Part shown: piece by piece, positions 23,005 through 33,832 of the stretch
How positions within the stretch are numbered: the first letter of the stretch is position 1
Layout: every line of letters begins with the position of its first letter
Assembly: GCA_945910035.1 (NCBI GenBank)
Contig: OX246754.1
Coordinates: 227,064,658-227,128,657, forward strand
DNA length: 64,000 nt
Reading direction: 5' to 3'
Source: Brachypalpus laphriformis
Taxonomy: Eukaryota; Arthropoda; Insecta; Diptera; Syrphidae
The notes under the pieces: model-generated
What the model saw: only the letters and a program-made list of their open reading frames with translations
What the model was told of the DNA's origin: nothing
Database searches by the model: none
Translations under genes and position numbers: made by a program

Positions 23005-23207
23005 TTATCTCGAATCTCATTGCGATTGATTGGGAAACTACTGACTGCTCAAAAGTTGGCTTGGGGCAGTAGCGCAACAATCAAGTTCGTGACGAAATGG
23101 TTGCTTTACCTCCTAGTGATGGTTCCCGGGCACCTATACGTATAAACACTTATACGTGTAGGCTAAAATTGCAAGTGCGGTTATCTAGGGCCTTAATTCT
23201 AGACTAG

Positions 23208-24078
23208 GTAACGTGGGCCAGCAACCTGCGTTATTGAAACCAGCTAGCTACAGAAACCGACACTATGCCTCGGATAAGGAATGATCACATGTTGACGACT
23301 GTTGGCTATTGTACCCGGACAAATATAGGTTTCTGGAATATAAAGACGCTCCTCGAATCGGGAAGCGAAGGTCCCTACAATGCCAGATTCCTTCAATTAG
23401 AAAAAGAGTTCATGCGGTATGGACTGGACATTTTGGGGGTAAGTGAAATAAGATGGTTAGAAGCGGGCGAGTACCAGTCCCCAACACGTAACACTGTACT
23501 ACTCTATTCTGGAAGACCATCCGGAAGTCCAAGGGAATATAGAGTTGGACTGCTGCTAACAACAACAGCACGCAAGGGCCTAATTTCCTGGCAGCCGCAT
23601 GGTAATAGGATTATGACGGCCAGATTCCGGACTAGAATACGACGCGTCATCATCATACAGTGTTATGTTCTAACGAATGGTTCGTCTGAGGACGAAAAGG
23701 AGACATTGTCATAGTGATGGGGGATTTGAATGCCAAGATAGGCAATGACAACGAAAGGCTCAAACATGTAATCGGGAAGCATGGACTAGGCAACCGCAAT
23801 GACAACGGCAAAAGGTTTGTGGATTTCTGCAATGCCAACTGCCTTGTGATAGGTGGCCCATGTTTGAGCACAAGACATGCTACAAAGTCAGCTGGGTTTC
23901 CAACGACAGGCAAGCAACCTCCAACCAAATTGACCATTTTGCCATCAGCCGCCGCTTAAGAACTGTCGAGAAGGAGGCATGGCAGTGGGGGAAAGTTGGG
24001 GAGAAGTCAGACACATTGTCACAAACCGTAAACCGTAGAGGCCCTAGGACTCACAAGGGGATACAGGACATAAGTAAG
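23208..24078 (+). mobile_element. Internally deleted RTE-like LINE (non-autonomous derivative)
   Basis: Keeps the 5' part (ATG 23265; endonuclease start IGFWNIKTLLESGS, YGLDILGVSEIRW, MGDLNAKIGND) and the last codons (RTVEKEAWQWGKVGEK) with the same end, gggatacaggacataagtaag. Compared with the long copy at 35175-38029, two segments are missing. One is 49 bases near 23700, joined at the shared bases GGAGA. The other is about 2.1 kb near 23955, joined at about AGAA, and removes the end of the endonuclease and the whole RT. The result is under 1 kb with both ends retained. It could move only with RT supplied in trans. The exact 5' limit is uncertain. Confidence 0.8.
23265..23956 (+). pseudogene. 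RTE-like endonuclease N-terminal part
   Basis: Frame 1 (23265-23711) covers FWNIKTLLESG, LDILGVSEIRWLEAGEY, NTVLLYSGRP, GLLLTTTARKGLISWQPHG and RVIIIQCYVLTN, the APE-type endonuclease core of RTE elements, and contains the region missing from the long copy. After the 49-base deletion, frame 2 (23714-23959) has MGDLNAKIGNDNERLKHVIG and GKRFVDFCNANCLVIGG. A further 1-base shift near 23857 moves the FEHKTCYKVSWVSNDRQ segment to the third frame. Catalytic residues of the GDLNA block are present, but the domain is broken. Confidence 0.8.
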
Positions 24079-24363
24079 TGGTTGATGAGTTGTGGTCATG
24101 TTTGTGTATGCGCTGGAGGGGATTCCCACTGTGAAAGTCATCGTCGTAATCTGAAATCATTCAGGCTTTGCAGCTGGTAAGGCCTTACCCCTTCTACACG
24201 TCTGACTCCACTTGTCAGAGAATTTAACGCTTCACCATGTTCACTCTAAAAACTGTTGAGTTCCAATCATTGTTTCACCTTTAAGTATTTAAGTGCATCC
24301 AATATTTGTCTAATTAGTGAAAATATATAGCCGTGTTTTAGAATGTTTTGAGCCGTTCTGCGT
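24079..24363. other. Non-coding spacer
   Basis: No gene or repeat family recognised between the RTE derivative and the target duplication of the LOA-like LINE. Confidence 0.4.
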
Positions 24364-24639
24364 GGCTGATAATAGGTTAGGTTAGGTAAGTGGGCAGGTG
24401 TAGGGGGATAGAAAACCTCCACACCACACTCAGGTCAGTATAGACCCATTGTGATACCCATGGGGGGAAAGGAGATAGAAAAGGAAATCCCTACCTCGTG
24501 GAAAAATACCGTCTTTGTAAATATTCTAAAGAAAGAACTAAGTACTCACTGTGTCCTAGATACAAACCATCCAGAGGATTTGATGAAGTTTGCGATGTCA
24601 TTTATAGGTCTGTTGGACAACTCTTCTAGATCCTCAAAG

Positions 24640-26823
24640 AAGTGTTGTCCAAGGATCTTATTTCTCAATTGATAGAGGCCTGGGCAATGACAGAGAAAGT
24701 GGGCGGTGTCCTCTTAAGCCTCCTCGTCGCCGCAGCCTCTACAAAGGTCTTCGCTAGTCACACGTAGTTTTTTCATGTGGTACCGCATGGTGTTATGCCC
24801 CGTAATGACTTCAATTAGAGAAGAGAGGGATTTTCTGTGCCTCTGTATGAGTCTATTGGTTCTTACTCTGTCAAAAGCGGGCCACAGCTTCCTCGTGGTG
24901 ACACAAGTGTCTAAACAGGTCCACCTATTGTTAGCCTCCGTTATGGCTTTGTTTCCTGCTACGAGCTTAAGGGCGCAAGGCGGGATGTACACCGAGGGGT
25001 CGGATTGGTCCGAGCTTAGTGCTAAGCCTCATCTAGCCAGTTCATCGGCTTTCTCATTCCCTGATATGCCTTCATGACCAGGGACCCAACAGAGCTTTAC
25101 CTCCTGCTGTGTTCCAAGAACCTTGAGCTCTTCTCTACAGCACTTCACAAGCTTCGATTTTATTTCTATAGCAGATATTGCTTTTATCGCTGCCTGGCTG
25201 TCGATGAAAAGGTGATATCCTCTCGTGGTACTGCCCTTATCGCAGTCTCATGAGCTGCTATTGTAACTGCTAGGACCTCCGCCTGGAAAACGCTGCTGTA
25301 CTTCGGAAGCCGAGCTGACATGGAGAGGCCAAGCGTTTCAGAGAAGATGCCTGCGCCTACACCTATTTCCATTTTGGATCCATCGGTGTAAACAGCTAAG
25401 GATCGCTCGTTAGGCGTTCTGTCATTTTTCCAGTCTTCCCTGCTCGGATAGGTGCTAGAGAATGGTCTTAAGAAGTCTAGGTAAGGCGTTAAGTAGTCTG
25501 TATTAGATACACTGCCTAGATATCTCTGCAGGATCGTGGTGTGACCCATTGCATTTGGTCTCCAGCTATCTGTTTGGCTTAATCTTACGGCACTATGGGC
25601 TGCCGATACTTGTATAAAGATGTCTAGCGGAAGCAGATTGAGAATGGCCTCGAGTCCTGCTGTAAGTGTCGTTCTCATCGCACTGGTTGTGGCGATGCAC
25701 GCTAGTCTTTGTACTTTTGTGATAGCAGCTAGGTTATTTATTTTGCTGGCTGCCTGCCACCATACAAGGCTGCCATACGTTAGTATTGGCCTTACTATAG
25801 CTGTGTACATCCATAGGATGATTTTGGGGCTCGGTCCCCAATTCTTCCCAAATATTCTATTGCACGAGTAAAAAGCTATCGTGGCTTTTTTGACTCTTTC
25901 GTTGATGTTTAGTCTCCAGTTCAGTTTCCTATCGATCACGAGGCCAAGGTATCTCGCACTATCGGAGATACTCAGGGGAGTACCCCTTACGGAAGGAGTT
26001 ACGAATTGTTGAATTATTCTTTTGTTAGTGAATAGTACTAACTCTGTCTTCTGGGGATTAACCGCCCACATCTCTCCGTCCAGGAGTCAATGATTTCCAG
26101 CGACCCTTCGATTTGTTCGCTCAGGGTCGGGAGAAATTTACATGTTGCTAGCAGCACAACATCGTCCGCATATGCAATGGCCTTGACGCCGCTGTTTCTA
26201 AGTTTAAGAAGGACTTCGTTCAGGACAATAACCCACAGTAGTGGGGATATAACCCCTCCTTGAGGGGTGCCTCTTGAGGCATAGACTTCGAGCTTAATAC
26301 CTCCGAGTTCAACTTTGATATGTCTTTCCTTTAGCTTATTGACGATCCATTTTATCACAGAATTGTGAATATTAAGGTTCGTTAGAGTTCTATTGACCGC
26401 TTCCGTTTTGACATTATTAAAGGCTCCTTCAATGTCCAGGAAAGCGGCTAGTGTATATTCTTTGTTTTTCAGTGATTTTTCTGTTGAGCCGACTACGCAG
26501 TGCAGCGCTGTCTCTACGCTTTTTCCTTTCGTATAAGCGTGCTGCGCTGGGGATATGTCACCTGGGCGTAGTTTACTACGGATGTATATGTCAGCTAGTC
26601 TTTCAAAGGTCTTTAGGACAAAGGAGGTAAGGCTTATTGGCCTAAAGTCCTTTGCAGTAGTGTGGCTTGCTTTACCGGCCTTGGGTATGAAGACCACTTT
26701 GACCACTTTCCATGATCTAGGTATATACCCCCACATGAGGCTGTTGAGGTACAGTTCTTTAAGTACCGGTATGATTGTGGTTATTTTTTTCTGTAGCATG
26801 ATCGGGATAATCCCGTCGGGTCC
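24640..26823 (-). pseudogene. LOA-like reverse transcriptase, RNase H and zinc tail
   Basis: RT blocks: FKSPGPDGIIPIML, VVFIPKAGKASHTTAKDFRP, QHAYTKGKSVETAL, AAFLDIEGAFNNV (about 26430), GTPQGGVISPLLW (about 26260) and the active site IAYADDVVLLA (about 26170). A frameshift near 26070 leads to AVNPQKTELVLFTN and YLGLVIDRKLNW. RNase H: VYTDGSKMEIGVG (25390), EAEVLAV, then after a frameshift near 25205 FIDSQAAIKAI and WVPGHEGISGNEKADELA, so all four acidic residues are present. The C-terminal CRGCGDEEA and HFLCHC motif (24700-24740) is a zinc-binding tail. Only two frameshifts and a few stops: moderately young. Confidence 0.88.
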
Positions 26824-27912
26824 TGGGGATTTAAAGGGAGAGAATGATCCGATTGCCCACTAAATTCTTTCCTCTGTGATAAAATCCGTCGGAGTTTGCG
26901 TTACAAAACTACTGTTAGTTACGATGTTATTATCTGGATGGGTCGTACAATCCGGAAAGTGCGCTTTTAGCAGGGAGCTAAGCGATTCTGCACAGGATTC
27001 AGTCCACCTTCCGTCGGATTCCTTGAGAGATCCAAGAGTTTTTGATTCCCTGGATAGACTTTTTCTCAGTCTCGCAGATTCTGTCGTACCCTTGATTTCG
27101 TTACAGAAGTGCTGCCAGGAGTGGCGTTTGGCCTTCTGTGTCTCGTTTTTGAAATTTCTCTGACTGAACTTATATTGTTCCCAGTCCACTTCTAGCATAG
27201 TTCTTTTGGCCTCATTTAGAAGGTGTCTAGTTACTCTCCTAATTCTAGCTAGTTCAGATGACCACCAAGGTTGTGATTTTTTATCTTTTCGTTTGGTTTC
27301 TGGACATGCTTTGACATAGGCTTCATTAAAAATGGATGTAATATCCTCCGCCTTGCGGTCAATGTCGGCAGGTTCGAGCCAGTTGCTATCCTGCAGGGAT
27401 CTTATACCTTTCCTCACCTCGTTGTTAAATAGATCCCAGTTGGTTTTCCTGGGGTTCCTGTAAGGTTTGGGAGAGTCATAGTTGTTACCCACGAGGAATT
27501 CGATCAATTTGTGGTCGGAGTAGGACTCTTCTCCTATCACGTTCCACTTGTCAATAGTTAGGGTGCTCGAGTTACTGGCTAAAGTTACATCTATAACTTC
27601 TTGCCTGTTCTTTACTACAAAAGTAGGTTCGTTACCCCTATTCGCTACAATAAGGTTATTTTCAATTATAAACTCAAACAAAGACTCACCGCGTAAGTTT
27701 GTGTTGCTGCTACCCCATTGAGAGTGATGAGAGTTGGCATCACACCCCAGCAGAAAGTCCCATCTTTCCTGTTCCGCCTTTTGCACAAGAGAGCGGGTCA
27801 GTGTGGATGGCGGTCCCTCCTTGGCATCAAAAGGCATTTAGACGGTTGATAGAATCAGTGGGGAAAGCCCCCTCCGCGCAAGCCTTACCACTGTTTGCTC
27901 CTCATTGCTGTA
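26824..27912 (-). pseudogene. LOA-like endonuclease domain (C-terminal part)
   Basis: Read from 27912: VVRLARRGLSPLILSTV, a stop at 27838-27840, then MPFDAKEGPPSTL, FLLGCDANSHHSQWGSSNTN (catalytic D-N pair), DVTLASNSSTL and YSDHKLIEFLV (SDH catalytic block). A long linker rich in R, K and W follows (QPWWSSELARIRRVTRHLLN). The frame runs 978 bases without interruption from 27837 to 26860. One stop (TERRI-type context, TEERI then stop) separates it from the RT start WAIGSFSPFKSPGPDGIIP. Joins target recognition and nicking to reverse transcription in the intact family. Confidence 0.85.
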
Positions 27913-27989
27913 GCTAGATAAAAGAAAAAGGCTGAAAGGCAGCTAGAAAAGGCTGATAATACTCGAAATGGGATTTAATTATGCTGTTA

Positions 27990-28660
27990 AAAATAAAAAC
28001 ATCTGTTAAATAATTCATCCTTCTTCGAACCCTCTTAAAAATTCACACATATTCTTCGAATTTGAACGGTCATCTATAATCATTTCCGGATACTTTATGC
28101 TACTCATGTTCTCTGTCGCATTACCAATTATTTCGACGGTCATCTCACTATTCTAATTTAATTTTCTTTTCATTTAACTTTAACTTTTTCCTTTCTAACC
28201 ATTTTGTTAGCTTTCCAATATCGTCCGTTAGCTTACTTTTGCATTCTTCGTATAGAACAATCTTACACTTCTTTACAACCTTTCGAATATCATTGATATA
28301 TATAGTTAATATAATAGTGCACCTAGAATTGAACCTTTGTGGTATCAGGCTTCACCTCGACAGAATTTGATACACGGTTATTGATTCGTTCGCTGAACTC
28401 TGTTCCTTAGAAATTAAAAAAACCAACGTTGCTGAATACCGTACATTTTTGAGTATTATTTCCCGATCGATTGTTTCGAATGCTCTCTTTAAATCCAAAA
28501 ATAGAGCAATATCCTTTTCCTACTTCCATCTTCCATCCATTCATTTACTATATGCTTTACAGCTGTTTCAATTAATAATTTCTCCTGTCCGATTGGTATT
28601 CACAACGTCTAAATATAAATATTTATATACGTCTACTTATGTCAGCTCTTCTTGGGCCTT
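27990..28660 (-). pseudogene. Jockey/CR1-like RT fragment
   Basis: Read from 28640: LIETAVKHIVNEWMEDG, FLDLKRAFETIDREIILKNV (about 28420-28490), then a degraded PQG region (IPQRFNSRCTIILTIYINDI), KVVKKCKIVLY, KLTDDIGKLTKWLERKKLKL and SIKYPEMIIDDR. The YADD active-site residues are deleted between VLY and the KLTDD block. Several frameshifts. Neither end of the element is evident. Confidence 0.7.
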
Positions 28661-30417
28661 CAATTTTGAGTTAAGGAGTTGAGAATCCGAAGTAAACGAA
28701 GTAAACCTTTTAAAATCTATTATCTTACTTCTCGAAAAAAAAAAATCATTGACTCTCTCTTAACTTCACATATACAATATTTAGAGACACGCACACTTTT
28801 GAAGGCATTTTCTTGACATAAAAAAATAAATATAATTTACGATAATTTCTAATAGGTCGGAGATCAGAAAATATGTCTAAAGACCAAATTTTAACTACAC
28901 AATGCCACATCCATTTGAATAGGACCACTTTTAACGATAAGAGATGCGGTATTATACGGTAAAAAATGTAAAATGTGAGGTAGTCATTCACCCCAACATA
29001 TCCTACCCATCAATTAGTTTTAAGAGAGCGTGATCGATCTGATATAACAAAGGCCGAACTCACTATTAAAACAAAACTATCGGTCCTTCACTGGGTATAT
29101 GTTCGCACTTGCGGGTTGGGAATAACTTAACAAAACTTTCTAATGCACACTACTACCATCACCATATGCTGATGTTTTCTCAGCCTAAGATAGGACAAAT
29201 GGTCACACCTTCCTTGTCTTATAATCGGTATCTTTCATGGTATTGTTATTCCCATTATAAAACCTATTGCGAAGTTGAGTAACATTTGTTCCACGAGCTC
29301 ACCAATTTATAGGTACATACGAGTATGGATTAATGAAACCTTGAGATCAGTTTCTCAATCTTCGCTAGCTAAAGTCGGTAAACCTTCATCCCATATCCTC
29401 GTAAGGTGCATTCATAACAAAAGATCATATTTGGTTAGCTGTGCGTGTTGTTTTCCTTTTTTCCTTAAGCCGCCCTCAGTTGGTCTGGTCGGTGACTGCA
29501 ATCAGAATGCAGAATATTGTATTCAGTATTTCGGTTTTGTTTTTATTATGTACACATACACATAATATGTATCTTCGTAATCATGACATGCCTTAAAAGA
29601 CATGCAGAGAAGCAAAACCTGAAAGAATTTCTCTGGAACACAAGAAAGCAAGTAAAAGTCCTGGATACACAGCACAGCAGCATGCCACTCTGTGAACTGT
29701 GAAATGAACTTGTAATCCGCCTGGGAGACTGGTGTATTGGTTATCTCCAGATGTTTTGCTCGGCTGCTTACTCTCCGTAGCACACAACATGTAGGCGATG
29801 GTAATTGTAAGTGGTTAGCTTGGGGGTTAAATTTATATCCTTATCCTGGTAAAAGTCTAGTGTCAAAGTCCGAATGAGATTATTTTCGATTGTGTGTAGC
29901 AATGAGTGGAATGTGTGCGAGTACTCTGTGTGGATGCTTGAAGTGCAAATATTAAGTAAAGGAATTCTTTAGAGTCCTTTGCGAGGCATTCAACAATGGA
30001 GATGCAATCAGTTGTACAGTTGATGATGAAGGCATCTCTTTTGCATACCGTTACCGCTACAACAAAGGAATAACATATAGTGCACGATTTGTTTGTAAAG
30101 AGCTCTTTGTTTTCTTTATTTCGAATTTCTTCTGACTGAATCTTATCTATGTGTTCCCTTAAGAGGCCGCATGTTTTGAAAATGTATATGTAAGCTACAG
30201 TACACAAAGAATTCTGCAGTGATGGGGCATAATACGATAATCGCTAGCAGACCACGAGGCAGGATCTCTTTTCTGTGTATAGACTTTAGTGCTAAAGGAA
30301 AGTGATATCTGTATCTAGAGGTATTTTTAAGGACTTGGACGAGTGGTACCTATCAGAGGATTAGAACATCACTTCAAGCAACACTATACAGTATTTTCGA
30401 ATTTTATCAGACTGTAC
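28661..30417. other. 1.75 kb non-coding stretch
   Basis: AT-rich, with short motif-free ORFs on both strands. Nothing recognised. May be unique host sequence. Confidence 0.4.
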
Positions 30418-30429
30418 AAGGAGCATGCT

Positions 30430-30720
30430 GGGCGCCGTGGCGTAAGTGGTTAGTGTGTCGGATCACTGCGCGTGAGGTTCCAAGTTCGAATCCCAGAAAA
30501 CACCAACGAGTTTTTTCACGGTCCCACCTCTCGCGAGCGTCTGACAAACATCCAAGAGTATTGTTGTCACGAAATAGACTCTCAAATCGCCGTTCGGATA
30601 CGGCACTAAACTGTAGGTCCCTTCCATTTGTGTGAAAAATATAACGCACACAACATGAGTGATTGCGAGAAGCTAGGCCTTGGCACTTAAAGAGCTGTTG
30701 CACCAAATATTTCTTTATTT
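30430..30720 (+). mobile_element. tRNA-derived SINE with perfect 12-bp target duplication
   Basis: A tRNA-like head has A box TGGCGTAAGTGG (30438-30449) and B box AGTTCGAATCC (30483-30493), followed by cag as in a tRNA T-loop. The body runs to about 30700 and ends with ttctttattt. The direct repeat AAGGAGCATGCT flanks it exactly (30418-30429 and 30721-30732). 291 bases. It is a different family from the SINE at 20835: the two bodies do not resemble each other. Short ORFs on both strands here are shadows. The perfect duplication suggests a fairly recent insertion. Confidence 0.88.
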
Positions 30721-30732
30721 AAGGAGCATGCT

Positions 30733-31090
30733 AAGGCTGCAATACTAGAACAGAAGATATCAGGGAGGAAATTTAAAATCTTGGGGTAGAATTGCAGTCA
30801 TTGATACGCATTTTAAACGACCATTTCCGCAGGCAGCTCCAACTTGGCTGATAAATTCCAACATTTCAGCATTTGAAGACAGTAATATTTATAGGTACGA
30901 GTGTAGTATGATGGCAAACATAGAGCAAAGTTATACCGAGCCTAGCTTTGAAATCCTAGCCAAACTCGACAAATGCATGCGCTCCATCAATGTCAGAGAA
31001 ATATACCCACAGAATGGGATATCGGAAGAGGAATAAGACAAAGCTGCAAGTTACTATGTGATTTGAGTTTGTGCGGGTTGCGACATAAAT
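30733..31090. other. Unassigned stretch beside the Gypsy fragment
   Basis: Contains a plus-strand open run of about 40 codons (ANIEQSYTEPSFEILAKLDK...) ending at about 31036. I do not recognise it. It may be the far end of the neighbouring retroelement or chance. Confidence 0.35.
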
Positions 31091-31400
31091 CTCAATTATG
31101 TATTAAGGATTCGTGAGGTCAAAACATAGTACTTGCCATCTTGTGTGATTGGGAAGTTATTTGGAATTATGTGAAATGTGTGAGCGATCTTTTGACCAGG
31201 AATGAACTCTAGATTTAGTTTAATAGTACCTAGCGTCGATGTAGGTATGTCACTGTTAATGCGGTAATAGCGACTGTTTTTACGCATTCGTTGGGGTTAA
31301 GTGTCTTTAATTTAATCAGACTTAAAGCAGCACCTGTGTCTACTAGCATTAGGACGTACTCTGATTTGACTTTTGAAATTTGAGGTTCTGTTAATAGAGT
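31091..31400 (-). pseudogene. Gypsy-type retropepsin (protease) fragment
   Basis: Read from 31380: EYVLMLVDTGAALSLIKL carries the DTG active-site triad of retroviral-type aspartic proteases. After a frameshift, 31287-31096 continues with DIPTSTLGTIKLNLEF and HTFHIIPNNFPI, the segment that precedes the RT in Gypsy pol. Homology stops at about 31091, so RT, RNase H and integrase are absent. It lies downstream of the gag region on the same strand. Confidence 0.75.
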
Positions 31401-32063
31401 TGAAATTGACCGTGGATTTGTGGTGCTAACAAGGATTAGTGTGGTTATTAGGAGTAAGATCTTGTGTTAAGAATTGTTTTAGATTTTCGATTTGTTTCGG
31501 AGTTCTACCGATTGTACATGTTTGATTTAGGAGTGAACTCGTCTTAACAACTTTGTTCTCGCTTTAGTTAGAGCTCGTAGCTTTCTGCACATTTCGTTTT
31601 TGTTTTGAAGACAATAAATTTGATTTCTGACTTTGACTTTGTGAGATAAATTGAGGTTCATTGTCATGATTTAGATTATTTGAACCCGCTTTTTGATTTT
31701 GTGATTCTGTGTTTGAAATTCTTAGATTCTGTGAGGTTCTGAGATTTCGAGAATTCGTTTCTCGATTTAGGTTTAGATTTATTTAGTTAGTACCTCGATT
31801 AAGTTGATTTTGATTTAAGTCTGGGGCTTTAGAATCCCGATTTAGTATACTTGGATTTTGATTTCGATTTTGATTTAGGTTTAGAGGTAGTAGATTTTGA
31901 TTTGTGTATTTATTATTTGACGTACTAAGATTTCGTGGTTGATTATTTACGCACCTTAGTTTAGATTGTTTACCTGACTCCTCGTACTGGACGTGCCAGG
32001 TCGCGACGAGTTTCCATGGCTTAAGTTAGGGTCGTTGCTGGAATTTATGTTATTGTTAAAAGT
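31401..32063 (-). other. Degraded Gypsy gag-pol junction
   Basis: A low-complexity stretch of repeated gattttga/tttagatt-type bases (plus strand about 31640-31960) lies between the gag zinc knuckle and the protease. It corresponds to a repetitive linker in the element. No intact frame is visible. Confidence 0.5.
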
Positions 32064-32851
32064 TCATTTTCGACACTCGCCTAAAGTATGGCCTTGCTTT
32101 TTGCAATGCCTATATAAAATAGTACTCTGTACAGTGTTAATATTGGTCCTATCTTAAAATGGTTGCCCATTATTGTAAACCGTTTTGTGGTTCGTGAAAT
32201 TACTATTAGGCGTTGGTCTTATTGTCGGTGAGTATGTGGATCGTTAGAGTTATGTGTTTTTGTTTTTCAGTTATGGCAATATTTGTTTGTCGTTGCCTGG
32301 CTCGAGTTTTGTCTGGCTACTGCAAGTTTTTCTTCTTCCATTGCTATGTCGACAGCTGTGTCGAGATCTTCACATCTCGCGCTTTTTACCAGAATCTTTA
32401 GCTGGTATACAAGGCCATTCCAAAAACTGCTTAATATCATTTTTTCATTGAGTAGGCGGATAACTTTGTTTGCGGATGCGTCCTGCGTCGAGGCGTTCGC
32501 ATTGTCCAGTTCATCGAGCAATGCATTTTTCTCTCTTTGTATAAGACAAAACCGAATTATTGAACCTTTGCTGAAAATCTCAGTCTGCATCACTGGTATA
32601 AACCGAGTTATCCTGAAGCTTTTGTCAAGTGCGTGTTTCAGCTCTAGCCTTGCATTATAATCACTATACTTTACTATAGTGTTGTAAACCCTGACCGTAA
32701 GCTTCACTATGTCAATGAGTTCAAGCTCTTCTTCTTCTGAACCAGACTTCTTTTCCTGGAGGTTGATCAACTAAACAAAGCGGTCTAGAGATCATGCGGA
32801 ACCGTCAAACTCGAGTATGAGTTTGATGGTTTGTGAAGAATTAAAGCCCAT
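32064..32851 (-). pseudogene. Gypsy-type gag with mutated zinc knuckle
   Basis: ATG at 32849-32851 (MGFNSSQTIKLILEFDGSA), two early stops, then a long open stretch from 32770 to 32267 (ELIDIVKLTVRVYNTI, DELDNANASTQDASANKVI, FWNGLVYQLKILVKSARCED, VDIAMEEEKLAVARQ), a Gypsy-like capsid. After a frameshift the C-terminus reads YRHCKKQGHTLGEC (about 32070-32112). In the family this is a C-x2-C-x4-H-x4-C knuckle; the first Cys codon is now Tyr. Stop at 32064-32066. The protein would package the element RNA. Inactive. Confidence 0.75.
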
Positions 32852-33374
32852 TTTAGTTTAAACGTAAGAAGTCTGTTGGGTGTCTGAATGCGTTATGTTA
32901 CTCCCCGAGGGAGTTTGGCGATTTGATTCTAGAGAATCGTTTTCAAGAGCAAGGGGATCAGTACCCATTTAAGTTTGAACGTAAGAAGCAAATAAATTTG
33001 CTTACTGCAGTTTCACGTTACTGCAGGACATGTTGATGATGATGATGGCGATGCTCTTGATTTGATGACGCTGCTTGATGTTGGATGACCTCTGCTGTGG
33101 GTTGTGTGTGTGGTTTGCTGTTACAATGCCTTCACAGGAATTAAGTTGCGATGGACTTGGAGCTTTATTTGGTCTCATCTTTGTGTTTAGTTTTCTTTTC
33201 CACTGAATTTTGCTTTACTTTTATTTTATTTTTTTATTTCGCATTCTTTCTTTCTATTTTTTTCACAGTTTTTATTTTTGACTTGCATTTTTTTTCACTG
33301 TTACACTTGCCTCAGAAAAAATAAAATTGAATTTGAGAAAGTTTTTCTTCTGGACTCTGGTGTACCACCAAAAA
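32852..33374 (-). other. Leader upstream of the Gypsy gag
   Basis: No ORF. Contains ATG/GAT trinucleotide runs near 33035-33050 and long T-rich runs at 33200-33300. It fits a 5' leader between LTR and gag, but I could not identify a standard primer-binding site beside the candidate LTR. Confidence 0.4.
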
Positions 33375-33832
33375 TGTATGGTGGGAGATTTTTCCAACCA
33401 CGCGATTAAACAATTTGCATTCACTTGCAGGAAAAATTTAATCGACGAGAAAGGCCAAGTCTTGTCCGATGCAAGAACTACTGCCAACGAAACGGAAGCG
33501 TTTCAACCTTTGTGATGAGCGGAACCAAACGAAACAACCGTGATCTTCGATAGTACAGCAAGGCTTTATATAACATTTAGTTTTGGAGAATCCTACTAAT
33601 GTTAAACAAAATAATATGGCGTTTTCTTATAGTCTTGGAGCTAAGTTTAAAATATTGTAGAGTTTTAGAAAAGTGTTATACAATTTGTAATTCATCAACT
33701 GCATTACCATTTAGAGATGCGCAAATTTATTAATCTTCATTTAATTTAGCAAATGTGTATATCGAAATAAGGATAATGGAAAAAATAATGATTAATTAAT
33801 TGATTTCCAATATATCAATTTAATGTGCCCCA
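33375..33832 (-). other. Candidate LTR, 458 bp
   Basis: On the minus strand it starts TGGGGCAC and ends CCATACA, so TG...CA termini. It contains a TATA-like motif TATATAAAG (33564-33572, minus). A purine-rich stretch CAAAGGAGGCATAT lies directly upstream on that strand (33833-33846), just after the BEL integrase ORF, which supports a BEL 3' LTR. It could equally be the 5' LTR of the Gypsy element that follows. No second copy in the window confirms the limits. Confidence 0.45.

Larger units (their letters stand above)
20340..23006 (+). mobile_element. 5'-truncated Jockey/X-like LINE with target-site duplication
   Basis: Flanked by the 9-base direct repeat ATCTCGAAT at 20331-20339 and 23007-23015. 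The element starts within the same ORF2 codons that end the 14-15 kb copy; the overlap of about 65 bases is roughly 90% identical (20340-20404 against 15403-15467). It ends in a poly(A) run at 22991-23004. Classical target-primed insertion with 5' truncation. It is interrupted by a SINE at 20835-21303. Confidence 0.85.
24375..27950 (-). mobile_element. LOA/I-like LINE, 3.6 kb, with 11-bp target duplication
   Basis: Flanked by the direct repeat GGCTGATAATA at 24364-24374 and 27951-27961. On its own strand it carries part of an APE endonuclease, a full RT, RNase H and a zinc-binding tail, then ends in a short AACCT-type repeat (24375-24386 region). The ORF1 and the N-terminal endonuclease half are missing, so it is 5'-truncated. 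The presence of RNase H and the phrase FLDIEGAFNNV suggest the LOA clade; this is from memory of family motifs. Confidence 0.85.

Noticed and set aside
23030..23145. RNase H-like fragment (ending VMVPGH) before the deleted RTE
   Set aside because: Only the last few residues resemble an RNase H block; too short to separate from chance.
30431..30500. A functional tRNA gene at 30.43 kb
   Set aside because: Same reasoning: no closed acceptor stem; it is the head of a 291-bp SINE with a 12-bp duplication.
30407..30706. ORFs on both strands over 30.4-30.7 kb
   Set aside because: They lie entirely in a tRNA-derived SINE and have no protein motif.
33350..33374. tggtggtacaccagag as a primer-binding site next to the candidate LTR
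   Set aside because: It is partly self-complementary and I could not match it to the 3' end of a tRNA beyond a few bases.
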